NCBI GenBank assembly: GCA_031553075.1
Contig: JAVBLX010000028.1
Span: 1-64,000, forward strand
Length of the DNA stretch: 64,000 bases
Direction of reading: 5' to 3'
DNA from: DIGJ01 sp031553075
GTDB lineage: Bacteria > Bacillota > Clostridia > Lachnospirales > Lachnospiraceae
Within the stretch, counting starts at the first letter, position 1, and every line of letters begins with the position of its first letter. The notes under the pieces are model-generated. The model did not search any database, was not told the origin of the DNA, and saw only the letters and a program-made list of their open reading frames with translations. The position numbers and the translations under genes were made by a program. Below, in pieces: positions 47,476 to 56,361 of the stretch.

Positions 47476-49161
47476 ATGAAAAAAATAAAGATAAAAATGC
47501 TGTGGAGGATACTGGCAGTTCGCTTACTACTGGTGGTCTGTCTTACTTTTCTTCCTTTAAATATTATGGCAATTGCAGTATCCGGTCTGGTCATCTGGAA
47601 GACCTCCGAACAGGTTATGGATGTATATCAGGGACAGCTTAATGTGACGATGGGGTATTTTGAAAGCAGTCTGATTAAGGTCGATGAGAAGCTGGATCAG
47701 TTTATTCTGGATTATCAGGCGGAGCTGATGCTTTTAGACGGCGGCGATAATATGGTTAGTTATGAAATGGTGGATGAGCTGGGGGATATATTTTCGGACA
47801 CGGAAGTAAATGGCATTCTCTATCTCTATGACTGCTCCGCTGACCGGGTGCTTGTAAAATATAGTGGTCGAACCTACCCGATTGCTCTGGTTGAAGAGAT
47901 GAAGACAGAATTAACACAGAAAATTCCGCAAGGAACCAATTCCAGATGGCATATTGGTGAGCTTAATGATAACTACTTTTATTCAAAATATTATGAATAT
48001 ACCAATTATAAAATGGGTTTTCTGATGGATTTAAGTAATGAACTTACGCCGATTTTAGAGGTGGTACAGGGCAATGTAAAAAGTGTAGAAGCTACTGATG
48101 GTCGTCAAGTTTATTTTACCGATGGAATGGATACATTGAAGCTTAAATCGAACGCTTTATTAGAGAAAGCAGATGAGGAATGGCAAAAGCAGACCCTTAG
48201 GTGGCAATCTGAACGACTGGGGTGTACCGTGGCACTACAGCTTGAGCAAGGAAGCTTTCTGGGTTCCATCCCAATTTGGTATTGGGGTTTGCTGCTTGTG
48301 GCCTTACTATTCTTTCTGATGATTTTTGCTTTATGGGGGCTTTTGCAGCGCAGAGTAATGCAGCCATTAAAACGATTATGGGAAGGAATGGAGCAGCTAA
48401 AGCAGGACAATTTAGATTATCGGATTGATAATTGGAGCCCCGAAGAAACGGCAGATTTTGTCTATATCTATAAAGAGTTTAATCACATGGCCGAGGAAAT
48501 CAAGCTCTCTCATGAAAAGGATATTATTATGTATCAGGCACAGCTTGATAACCTGCGTTTGCAAGTGAATCCTCATATGCTCCTTAATTCCTTTAATATG
48601 ATTTACAGTTTGGCGCAGGTCAAGGATTATGAATGCATCCAGAAATTCTCCATGTATTTGATGGATTATTTCCGCTATGTGTTAAAAGAAAATGACAAGT
48701 TTGTAACGTTGAAAAAGGAAATGGATTTTGTGGAAAGCTACATCGGAATTCAAAAAATTCGCTTCCCCGGTGCTTTTACCAGTGTGTATTCCATGCAGGA
48801 GGGTACTGAGAATGCCTTAATCCCGCCATTACTCATTGAGAATTTTGTGGAAAATGCCATGAAATACGCCTTAGTCCCAGGCAAGATTATCGAAGTATTA
48901 ATCAATATCCGTAAGGAAGGGGACAAGCTGCTGATATCCATTTGTGATACGGGTAAAGGCATCCGGGAAGAGGTGCTTGAGTCCATTCAACAAGGTGAGG
49001 TGTATGAGGATCAAGCGGGCCAGAAGCACATCGGTATCTGGAATTGCCGCAGGCGAGTTGAAGTGTTTTATGGCGAACGAGCGTCTATTAATATTATCAG
49101 TTCGCCGGGTGAGGGAACGCAGGTATGGGTGGAACTCCCATTTCAGGAGATAACACCATAA
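47476..49161 (+). CDS. YesM-like sensor histidine kinase
   Basis: The 561-residue protein has an N-terminal membrane segment (about 13-38), an extracytoplasmic region to about residue 265, a second membrane segment (about 270-293) and a HAMP-like linker (RRVMQPLKRLWEGMEQL). A His_kinase domain with H367 in VNPHMLLNSFN and a GHKL ATPase domain (ENFVENAMKYA, CDTGKGI, HIGIWNCRRRV) follow. It is homologous to the kinase at 31062. ATG 47476 is chosen because GGGGGAG lies 5-6 bp upstream; an earlier ATG at 47443 has no binding site. It lies downstream of the ABC cassette and upstream of the matching regulator and an extra binding protein. Confidence 0.92.
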   Translation: MKKIKIKMLWRILAVRLLLVVCLTFLPLNIMAIAVSGLVIWKTSEQVMDVYQGQLNVTMGYFESSLIKVDEKLDQFILDYQAELMLLDGGDNMVSYEMVDELGDIFSDTEVNGILYLYDCSADRVLVKYSGRTYPIALVEEMKTELTQKIPQGTNSRWHIGELNDNYFYSKYYEYTNYKMGFLMDLSNELTPILEVVQGNVKSVEATDGRQVYFTDGMDTLKLKSNALLEKADEEWQKQTLRWQSERLGCTVALQLEQGSFLGSIPIWYWGLLLVALLFFLMIFALWGLLQRRVMQPLKRLWEGMEQLKQDNLDYRIDNWSPEETADFVYIYKEFNHMAEEIKLSHEKDIIMYQAQLDNLRLQVNPHMLLNSFNMIYSLAQVKDYECIQKFSMYLMDYFRYVLKENDKFVTLKKEMDFVESYIGIQKIRFPGAFTSVYSMQEGTENALIPPLLIENFVENAMKYALVPGKIIEVLINIRKEGDKLLISICDTGKGIREEVLESIQQGEVYEDQAGQKHIGIWNCRRRVEVFYGERASINIISSPGEGTQVWVELPFQEITP

Positions 49162-49203
49162 GAAATAGTTTTGAGAAGATAACAGGAAGGGTGGACGTTT
49201 GTG

Positions 49204-49980
49204 ATGAAGCTTCTGATTGTAGATGATGAAATGATTGCGATTCAGGCGATTATGAATGGTGTAAATTGGGATATGCTGGATTTTGAAGAAATCCTGCAGG
49301 CCAACAGCTATGCTCAGGCGGTAGAAATTTTGGAAAAGAACCCGGCCGAGGTGGTTCTTTGTGATATTGAAATGCAAGATCAAAACGGATTAGAACTCAT
49401 TGCCTGGATTAACGAGCATTACCCGGAGACGGAATGTATGATTCTGAGTTGTCACGATGAATTTGATTTTGCCAGACAGGCGATTAAGCTCAAGTGCCTT
49501 GATTATATCTTAAAACCACCCAAATATGATTCTCTGACAGAATCTTTACGGAAAGCAGTGGAAACCTTTGCCAGCAAGAATCGGCAATCCATGCTGGAAG
49601 GCTACGGCAAGCTCTATATTGATAATCTGGCCAAAGGGAAAAAAGAGGATAATGTTGATGTGGTAGATAAAATTACCAGCTATATTGACCAGCACCTGGA
49701 TGAAGATTTAAGTGTGAAAACTCTGGCAAATATGGCCTATATCAGCCCGGATCATCTGACCAGATCTTTTAAAAAGCGTTTTCAGCAGACGGTTACGGAT
49801 TATATTCTGCAAAAGCGGATGAAGCTTGCTGGTGAGTTGTTGCTGGATAAGCAAATGACGGTAACTATGGTTTCGGATTGCGTTGGTTTTAATAATTATT
49901 CCTACTTTACAGAGCAGTTTAAGAAGTATTATGGTGTGACACCGCGAGAATATCAGGCGCAAAGTAAAGTGCAGAAATGA
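49204..49980 (+). CDS. YesN-like response regulator (receiver plus AraC domain)
   Basis: The 258-residue protein has a complete receiver: D7-D8, phospho-acceptor D54 (LCDIEMQD), S82 and K104 (DYILKPP). The C-terminal AraC domain (about 155-252) reads LANMAYISPDHLTRSFKKRFQ and VSDCVGFNNYSYFTEQFKKYYG. GGGTGG lies ~9 bp before ATG 49204; a GTG three bases earlier is an alternative. It should be phosphorylated by the kinase at 47476. With its intact receiver it is the stronger of the two local candidates for binding the TCGGATTT operators in a signal-dependent way. Confidence 0.93.
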   Translation: MKLLIVDDEMIAIQAIMNGVNWDMLDFEEILQANSYAQAVEILEKNPAEVVLCDIEMQDQNGLELIAWINEHYPETECMILSCHDEFDFARQAIKLKCLDYILKPPKYDSLTESLRKAVETFASKNRQSMLEGYGKLYIDNLAKGKKEDNVDVVDKITSYIDQHLDEDLSVKTLANMAYISPDHLTRSFKKRFQQTVTDYILQKRMKLAGELLLDKQMTVTMVSDCVGFNNYSYFTEQFKKYYGVTPREYQAQSKVQK

Positions 49981-49996
49981 GGGGAGCGTGAAGAGA

Positions 49997-51523
49997 ATGT
50001 TGAGAAACAGATGCCTTGGGGCGATGCTGGTACTTGTGGCAGTCATCTTGATGACTTCCTGTGACGCCTCTAAAAATGTAACAGAAAAAAAGCCTCCGGT
50101 CTTAAATTCCGAGGTGAAACATATTGTTATGACGCTTCAGACCATGGATTCATCAAGAATTGCCGATGTAAAAGAGGTACAAGATGCGGTGAATGCCATT
50201 ACCATCCCGGAAATCGGGGTGGAGGTTGAATTTAAGCTGATTGATGCTGTGGATGCTTTTTCGCAGTATTCTCTTTGGATCAGCAATCAAGAGACGGTGG
50301 ATTTGATGATTCTAAATTATCAGGATATTACCAACTATACCAGCAAGAAAATGTTGCTTCCGCTGGATGAGCTTCTGGTTGAGGAGGGCTCCGATATTCG
50401 AAAAATTATGGGGAAGGAAGGATATCATTTGACAGAAGGCTCCATTATTGATGGAAAAGCATATGGGGTAGCCAATGTCGCAAACATGATTGGTGCCGGT
50501 GGTGGTATTTGGATACCGGAACGTTATTTTAAGGAAGCTGACTTACCTTTTGATGCGAAGTATATCTACAGCCTGGATGAATTGTCTGTGTATTTTCAGA
50601 AGTGGAAGACGCTGTATCCGGAAAAATATCCGCTGGGGCAGCTTACATCAGGGATTACGTATTCAACCATGTCATATTACAGCAGAAGTCTTGAATGCCT
50701 TGGTGGTGATATGCTAACGGGGGTGATTGAAGAAGGGGAATGGCAGGTGAGCAATGCCTTTGCGTCAGAAGCATATTATGATTTTATAAAGCATATGCGA
50801 GAATGGTATCAAGCGGGATATATATATCCCGATGCAGCAATTGCCAGCTCCAATATCGTTGAAATGGTTGGCAGTGGGATGGTGATGTCTTATCCCTTGT
50901 CTAGTCAGCCAGGCTTGGAGGCCAGTATGGAGAGCTACTTTGGTGAGAAGGTTGTGTGTATGCGAACGACTCCTGTGACCAGTGGTGCTCAGTATGCAAA
51001 ATCTGGATTTTGGACCATCCCTGTTACCAGTAAGAATCCTCAGGCGGCGATGCGTTTTTTGAACAAGATGTTTTCGGATGCTAGTGTCAGCAATTTAATT
51101 ATTTGGGGGATTGAAGGAAAGCACTATGTGCTGACCGATGAAGAGCATGGTGTAGTGGCTTTTCCGGAAGGGTTAAATGCAACAACCGTGGGATATTATA
51201 ATCCACTGGGAATGTATGGTGACATGCGGAAGGTATATACCCTGAGCACATACGAACAAAAACAGGCCGAGCAGGAATATTCTCAGGAAGCATTAGAAAA
51301 TTTTGTGGGGATACGAGGAATTATATATTCAACCGAACGTGTCAGCAAACAGATTAGTGCTGTGCAGAAGGTGTTAGAACGATATTATCCGGTGCTTGAG
51401 AGTGGTTCGGTGGATTTGGAGGTGTACTATCCTAAATTCCTGCGGGAACTGGAGGCAGCTGGAATCAATGAGATTATTGCTGATAAACAGGAGCAATTGG
51501 ATGCATGGTTGAGCAAGCAGTAG
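49997..51523 (+). CDS. Solute-binding lipoprotein without adjacent permease
   Basis: The 508-residue protein has a lipoprotein signal with MTSC (C22), a binding-protein fold and a DUF3502-like C-terminus (FLRELEAAGINEIIADKQ, then EQLDAWLSKQ) close to that of the protein at 33590. It follows the regulator by 16 bp and has no permease of its own. It may feed the 35174/36202 permeases, which have a sister binding protein, or act as a periplasm-side sensor for the kinase at 47476. ATG 49997 has GGGGAG 10 bp upstream; the earlier GTG 49988 is too close to that site. Confidence 0.88.
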   Translation: MLRNRCLGAMLVLVAVILMTSCDASKNVTEKKPPVLNSEVKHIVMTLQTMDSSRIADVKEVQDAVNAITIPEIGVEVEFKLIDAVDAFSQYSLWISNQETVDLMILNYQDITNYTSKKMLLPLDELLVEEGSDIRKIMGKEGYHLTEGSIIDGKAYGVANVANMIGAGGGIWIPERYFKEADLPFDAKYIYSLDELSVYFQKWKTLYPEKYPLGQLTSGITYSTMSYYSRSLECLGGDMLTGVIEEGEWQVSNAFASEAYYDFIKHMREWYQAGYIYPDAAIASSNIVEMVGSGMVMSYPLSSQPGLEASMESYFGEKVVCMRTTPVTSGAQYAKSGFWTIPVTSKNPQAAMRFLNKMFSDASVSNLIIWGIEGKHYVLTDEEHGVVAFPEGLNATTVGYYNPLGMYGDMRKVYTLSTYEQKQAEQEYSQEALENFVGIRGIIYSTERVSKQISAVQKVLERYYPVLESGSVDLEVYYPKFLRELEAAGINEIIADKQEQLDAWLSKQ

Positions 51524-51565
51524 AAAGACAATTGATATGTGGTAAATGCATACTCTAAATTGTAG

Positions 51566-51656
51566 TCGGATTTATGGGATTTTGTGTCGGATTTGTTGGA
51601 TTTTTTATAAAGTGAATATGACATAATGAAGTCATACCTAATAAAGGGTATGACTT
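51566..51656 (+). promoter_or_regulatory. Repeated operator-promoter, copy E, with downstream inverted repeat
   Basis: TCGGATTT at 51566 and 51587 (21 bp apart), TGGATTTT at 51597 (10 bp on), CATAAT -10 at 51622 (25 bp on). A further GGGATTTT at 51576 fills the +10 position of the first half-site. AAGTCATACC (51629-51638) and GGTATGACTT (51647-51656) form a 10-bp inverted repeat with a T-rich run after it, lying across the expected start of transcription. It heads the lipoprotein gene at 51679. Confidence 0.75.
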
Positions 51657-51678
51657 TTATTTTCTAGGAGGATAATTT

Positions 51679-52881
51679 ATGAAAATCAAGAAACTTTCCG
51701 CTTTATTTATGTGTTCTGTATTAACATTATCTCTGCTGGTTGGATGTAGTGGCAAAAAAGCAGAAGAAGAAACAAATGCAACGACAGATCCGGTTGCCAA
51801 TACGGAAGAGGTAGTTGCTGACGTAACGGAAGAACCAGCTCAAGAGGTGTTATCGAATGACCCACTTGAAATGATTACTCAGGGCTACTACACTTACTCT
51901 TACCCGGTTGAGGGTCTTGGTGATTTTGGCTATTATTTCCATTTTTATAAAGAAGCACCAGTCATTGGCAGTGTTTTCTATGCTGGATTTGCTTTGAATC
52001 AAATTACTTTTACCGGTACATATACAGTAGAAGAGAAACCTTTTGATTATGCATGCTTCCCAGATCGTGAGTCTTCCCAGGTGGAAGGCGCAGAGGTTCC
52101 GACCGGAACGGCACCTTATACCGTTACTTTTTTTGATTGGGATGGTAATGTAATTGACAGCTGTGGTTTTGATGGTGATGTTTTATACAACGATATGGAT
52201 GTAATCACTGGCATCGGTGGTGGTCCAAACTACTATACACATGATACCGATGGAGAAGCTTCCAAGTACAATGAATTATATCAGGGCGAAGTTGGTATGG
52301 CGTATCTTGACTTTATTGGAACAGACTCCGCAACTTCTACTTTGACCTTATATCACAATGGCACTTATATGGACTTAGTAAATATGATGGTAGAAGGTAC
52401 TTGGACAATGGCGGAAACTGGTTCGGGATACGAATATACACTGACACCAAACTCGGATTCTGATATGGCGGCTGTCTTGACCGTATCATCCGATAAGTTA
52501 ACCGCATCTTATGCGCCAGCGGAGGGCGATTCTGTTATTATGAGCAACGTTTCAGAAGCTGGACCAAAGGTATTCCAGACCATGGCTGGTGCAATACCAA
52601 TTCCGGGTCAGGAAGAGGGTGTGAATGCGGATTTAATCTGTCTTCTTTTTGATGATGGAACTTGTACCGTTACGGCTGCTGCATTTGGTCAGGATATGCC
52701 TATGGATGCCGGAACATACACCATGGGAGCAGATGGATTCACCATTACCTTCCAGTTTGACACCGCAGGTGAAATCGTTTCTGCATTAAATCCTGAGCTT
52801 GGACAGGTAACCATCCAATATGTTCAGGCAGGAACGAATTTGGGTGATGTGGATACTACATTAGCAATTGTAACAGAATAA
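51679..52881 (+). CDS. Lipoprotein of unknown function
   Basis: The 400-residue protein has a clear lipoprotein signal (lipobox LVGC, C23), an acidic Thr/Glu linker (to about 60), and a mature part made of short beta-strand segments rich in Thr, Gly and Asp. Recurring patterns such as GTYTVEE, GTWTMAE and GTYTMGADGFTITF suggest repeated beta-hairpin or lipocalin-like units. I do not recognise a family. It stands alone between promoter E and a terminator. Strong regulon-type control and surface anchoring suggest glycan binding or presentation, but this is inference. Confidence 0.8.
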   Translation: MKIKKLSALFMCSVLTLSLLVGCSGKKAEEETNATTDPVANTEEVVADVTEEPAQEVLSNDPLEMITQGYYTYSYPVEGLGDFGYYFHFYKEAPVIGSVFYAGFALNQITFTGTYTVEEKPFDYACFPDRESSQVEGAEVPTGTAPYTVTFFDWDGNVIDSCGFDGDVLYNDMDVITGIGGGPNYYTHDTDGEASKYNELYQGEVGMAYLDFIGTDSATSTLTLYHNGTYMDLVNMMVEGTWTMAETGSGYEYTLTPNSDSDMAAVLTVSSDKLTASYAPAEGDSVIMSNVSEAGPKVFQTMAGAIPIPGQEEGVNADLICLLFDDGTCTVTAAAFGQDMPMDAGTYTMGADGFTITFQFDTAGEIVSALNPELGQVTIQYVQAGTNLGDVDTTLAIVTE

Positions 52882-52959
52882 CAATTTGATGAACGGATGA
52901 TTCAAGAGAGAACGATCAAAAAGATTGTTTGAAATAATATTTAAGTAAGGATTGATAGA

Positions 52960-52995
52960 AGCCTTGCAGTCTGTGATGGCTGTAGGGCTTTTGTT
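52960..52995 (+). terminator. Terminator of the lipoprotein gene
   Basis: AGCCTTGCAG (52960-52969) pairs with CTGTAGGGCT (52980-52989), including two G-U pairs, followed by a T-rich stretch. Confidence 0.7.
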
Positions 52996-53063
52996 ACGAT
53001 AAGCAGTGTAAGAGATTTTCAGAAAGCGGAACTTCAATTATGCAGGGAAATGGAACAAGAAGA

Positions 53064-53227
53064 CTAGTACATCGTTGATTAAATAACTGATTCCTTCGCA
53101 GGTCTAATTTCCCGATAGTGCAAATGAAAAAGCCTCGTCGTAGCCCGCTACGTCTACGTTTTTTCATCCGCACTCTCGAAAAATTATCCCAGCGAATGAA
53201 TCAATTATTTAATCACCGATGTACTAG
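53064..53227. repeat. Long imperfect inverted repeat (164 bp), MITE-like or structured RNA
   Basis: CTAGTACATCG at 53064 and its complement CGATGTACTAG ending at 53227 bound two ~81-base arms that pair with few mismatches around a 2-base centre (TAGC-CC-GCTA at 53141-53150). The whole would fold into one long hairpin. It has no coding potential, and no clear target-site duplication is visible. It fills the gap between the lipoprotein terminator and the esterase operon, where a promoter would be expected. With the terminator at 52960 this accounts for the 371-bp gap 52882-53252. Confidence 0.8.
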
Positions 53228-53252
53228 AAAGAGAACGAAGGAGATAGAGACT

Positions 53253-55337
53253 ATGGGAACAACAATGTATAATCCAATAACGGATACATATTTTCAGAAA
53301 CCATTTATTGACGTTGACGAAATGAGAGAGAGAACACTTGCAGATGGAACGATTATGCCATACCGGTATATGCATGGAGGATTTCAGGAAACAAATGTAA
53401 AATTTTCATTTTTCTTTCCATCGGAAGAAAAATATGAGGGAAGATTTCATCAATACCTCTCACCATTCCCGGGACCAGAGGAAGAAATAGCCTCCATTGG
53501 AAGAACAGGTGAGAACGACAGAATTGCATTTGCTCTTTCCTGCGGAGCATATTTTGTGGAAAGCAATATGGGCTCTGCGGCATCTTTTGGGGCAATGTCG
53601 GATGCAACAATGACCTGGAAATCCTCTGCAGCAGTTGCCGAATATTCCCGAGTGAAAGCAGAAGAAATCTATCACCGGGGAAGGGCTTATGGTTATGTAT
53701 ATGGTGGTAGTGGCGGTGGATATAAGACCCTTGCCTGTATCGAGAATACGCAGGTCTGGGATGGCGCTGCACCTTATGTAATTGGTTCGCCTGTGTCACT
53801 TCCCAATACCATTACCATGCATGCGCAAGGTCAACGTGTACTGCGAAACTGTTTTGACAAAATAACGGATGCCCTAGATGCAGGTGGTAGCGGAAATCCT
53901 TATGAAGCCTTAAAACCAGAAGAAGCAGCGATGTTAACAGAAATAACAAAAATGGGATTCCCGCCTATTGCCTGGTATCTGGAGGCGAAAGGGAATATTG
54001 ACGATGGTTCACTTCCTGTTCTTGCGCCGGGAGTGAAGATGGCGGACCCATCTTACTTTGAAGAATTCTGGACGAAGGACGGATATATGGGAGCAGACCC
54101 TGAAAGTACAGCAGTACGTGACCGATTGCAATTTACTGGAATTGTAAAATCGGTGAAACTGCCCAGTCAGGAAGAAGATAGCCATAATGAAGCAGGATTA
54201 AATGGTGTGGATGATGCATGGAAAAAGCAACTGACAGCTGGAAATGGCGCATGGATTGAACTGGAAGAACTTCCAGAAGGCGATGATTTATATCTTCACG
54301 GGGTAAACATCATTCCTCAGAGCGGAGCCGCAAAGGGAAAACAGCTGCTTCTTGACAAGATGGTGCGAAAGCCGGGAGAAAAAGGCGGTTATCTCACCAT
54401 TGGAATGTGCTATGGAATGGATGATTTGTCGGGAGTGCTATCCAGCCTGACGCAAGGAGATGAAGTCTATTTGGATAATTCTGATTATATTGCAATTCAG
54501 TCCTATTACCGACATCAATGTCCACCAGACCTGAGCTTTCATGCATGGGATCAATTCCGTAAAGAAGATGGAACACCGACACTTCCGCAGCGAGAAAATA
54601 TTATGGGATACGGTTTTACTGGAACCGGAACGGTTCAGGATGGAAATATTCAGTGTAAAGTCATTCTGACTCAGGCCTTGATGGATGAATCTACCTGCCC
54701 ATGGTGTGCGGACTGGTATCGCCATCAGGTAATCCAGTCAAAAGGGTCAGAAGACGACTTCCGGTTATATTATACACAACGGGCAATGCATGGAGATACG
54801 GATGCAAGAGTGAATTACATGGTGGTGGATTATATGGGGGCTCAACGCCAATCCATTATTGACCTTGCCAACTGGGTGGAAAAAGGTGTGGAACCGCTGC
54901 CGTCTACCGAATATGAGCTTCGCGAAGATGGTCAGATTTATCTGAATACAGATATTACAAGAAGACGTGGCATACAGGCGGATGTGACAATTACGGTGGG
55001 CGGAGAAAAGTGTGTCCATGTTAAGGTTGGGGAGCAAGTGACCTTCTACATTGATGTAAAGGTTCCGGAAGGTGCCGGTGAAGTTACCGAGATTGTGATG
55101 AGTGATCGGGAACTGGAGGCGTGTACCTGTGAAACGATGTACCCAATCACATGTGAGTTTACACCATATGTGTCAGGTGCCATTCACGGAGCAAAGGCAG
55201 AATATACAACAAGTTATGCTAAGCCAGGTACTTACTTTGCCACTACACGGATTTTGTCTAATCGTAATGGGAAAAGAGAGGAAGTGTTGACCCAGATTAA
55301 GAATCTGGATCGGGTGAGAATTGTTGTTGAAGAGTAA
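53253..55337 (+). CDS. Tannase/feruloyl-esterase-like alpha/beta hydrolase (second copy)
   Basis: The 694-residue paralogue of the protein at 10796 is alike over its full length: the same MRYMHGG-type start region (PYRYMHGGFQETNVKFSFFFP), nucleophile S153 in YVYGGSGGGYK, WDGAAPYVIGSP, a candidate catalytic His in RAMHGDTDA and NWVEKGVEPLPS near the end. It has no signal peptide. ATG 53253 is supported by AAGGAG at 53238-53243; the frame is open further up, but that part lies in the inverted repeat. It begins the seven-gene unit that runs to the right edge. The expected role is deacylation of an imported glycoside, not proven by sequence. Confidence 0.62.
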   Translation: MGTTMYNPITDTYFQKPFIDVDEMRERTLADGTIMPYRYMHGGFQETNVKFSFFFPSEEKYEGRFHQYLSPFPGPEEEIASIGRTGENDRIAFALSCGAYFVESNMGSAASFGAMSDATMTWKSSAAVAEYSRVKAEEIYHRGRAYGYVYGGSGGGYKTLACIENTQVWDGAAPYVIGSPVSLPNTITMHAQGQRVLRNCFDKITDALDAGGSGNPYEALKPEEAAMLTEITKMGFPPIAWYLEAKGNIDDGSLPVLAPGVKMADPSYFEEFWTKDGYMGADPESTAVRDRLQFTGIVKSVKLPSQEEDSHNEAGLNGVDDAWKKQLTAGNGAWIELEELPEGDDLYLHGVNIIPQSGAAKGKQLLLDKMVRKPGEKGGYLTIGMCYGMDDLSGVLSSLTQGDEVYLDNSDYIAIQSYYRHQCPPDLSFHAWDQFRKEDGTPTLPQRENIMGYGFTGTGTVQDGNIQCKVILTQALMDESTCPWCADWYRHQVIQSKGSEDDFRLYYTQRAMHGDTDARVNYMVVDYMGAQRQSIIDLANWVEKGVEPLPSTEYELREDGQIYLNTDITRRRGIQADVTITVGGEKCVHVKVGEQVTFYIDVKVPEGAGEVTEIVMSDRELEACTCETMYPITCEFTPYVSGAIHGAKAEYTTSYAKPGTYFATTRILSNRNGKREEVLTQIKNLDRVRIVVEE

Positions 55338-55371
55338 ATGGATATTTAATGTTGACAGAAAGGAATTTTAT

Positions 55372-56361
55372 ATGAATTTGAAGGGAAAAGTAGCGATTGT
55401 TACTGGTTCAGGTCAGGGAGTCGGTCGCGGCATTGCACTTGTTTTAGCCAGAGAAGGTGCCAAAGTAATTACCAATAATCGCAAGCCGGGATGTGTAAGT
55501 GCAGACCGCTATAACGAAAAGGAGATGACAAAGGAAAGCTATCAGGAAATGCTGGCCCTGAAGGGGGATGCAGAGGCCACCGCCCAGTTGATTCGTAATG
55601 AAGGTGGAGAGGCTGAACCTTTTTATGGCGATGTGTCTGACTATGATACGGCTAGAAGAATGATAGAGTTTGCTGTGGAAAAATTCGGCAGACTGGATAT
55701 TCTGGTAAACAATGCCGCTGGACTGGGACAGGGAACCATCGAAAGTACCGAAGAAAAAGACTGGGATTACATGACCCTGGCAAAGATGAAGGGCGCCTAT
55801 AATACCATGCATTTTGCCGTACCTGTAATGAAAAAGCAGGGATTTGGAAGAATCTTAAACTGTGCTTCTGGTGCGTGGACTGGAATAGCCAATTTGTGTG
55901 CTTATTCTGCCGGAAATGCAGGTGTTGTGGGATTATCAAAAGCAGTAGCGCAGGAAGTGGCAAAAGACCATATTACTGTAAACGTGTATTGTCCGGAGGC
56001 CGCTTCACCAGGTCATATCGTGGAATTTGAAAAAACGGTTCGCACGCTGGAAGAAAGATTGGGTAAAGATGCTACCTGGGATCCGGAGAAAATGAAAATG
56101 GTACATGAAGATCATGGACCAGCTGAGAATGCCGCTCCATTTCTCGCTTATCTGTGTACGGAAGAAGCAGAATATATCAACGGCTCGGTGTTTAATGTGA
56201 AAGGATCGGGAAAAGTGGAAGTTTATTCCGAAGCCAGAGTGACGAATCGGATTTGGAAGAAAGGGGACGCATGGACGGTAGAAGAGCTGAAATCAGCAGT
56301 TCCGGATGAACTTTTATTTCAGTATTCCTCACCAGCGGGGATAAATAAATGGCAGAAGTAA
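55372..56361 (+). CDS. SDR-family oxidoreductase lacking the catalytic Lys
   Basis: The 329-residue Rossmann protein has the nucleotide motif T11-G-S-G-Q-G-V-G-R-G (11-20), NNAAG at 113-117, Ser166 and Tyr178 as active-site residues. The Lys of the YxxxK motif is Asn182 (Y-S-A-G-N). A 15-20 residue insertion after beta-2 (CVSADRYNEKEMTKESYQEML) and a ~60-residue C-terminal extension set it apart from minimal SDRs. ATG 55372 has GAAAGG 8 bp upstream. It could oxidise or reduce a sugar or aglycone released by its neighbours, but the missing Lys makes normal SDR chemistry doubtful. Confidence 0.82.
   Translation: MNLKGKVAIVTGSGQGVGRGIALVLAREGAKVITNNRKPGCVSADRYNEKEMTKESYQEMLALKGDAEATAQLIRNEGGEAEPFYGDVSDYDTARRMIEFAVEKFGRLDILVNNAAGLGQGTIESTEEKDWDYMTLAKMKGAYNTMHFAVPVMKKQGFGRILNCASGAWTGIANLCAYSAGNAGVVGLSKAVAQEVAKDHITVNVYCPEAASPGHIVEFEKTVRTLEERLGKDATWDPEKMKMVHEDHGPAENAAPFLAYLCTEEAEYINGSVFNVKGSGKVEVYSEARVTNRIWKKGDAWTVEELKSAVPDELLFQYSSPAGINKWQK

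Noticed and set aside
53118..53252. Longer N-terminus for the esterase-like protein
   Set aside because: The extra 45 codons lie in the long inverted repeat; AAGGAG and a paralogue-matching start favour ATG 53253.
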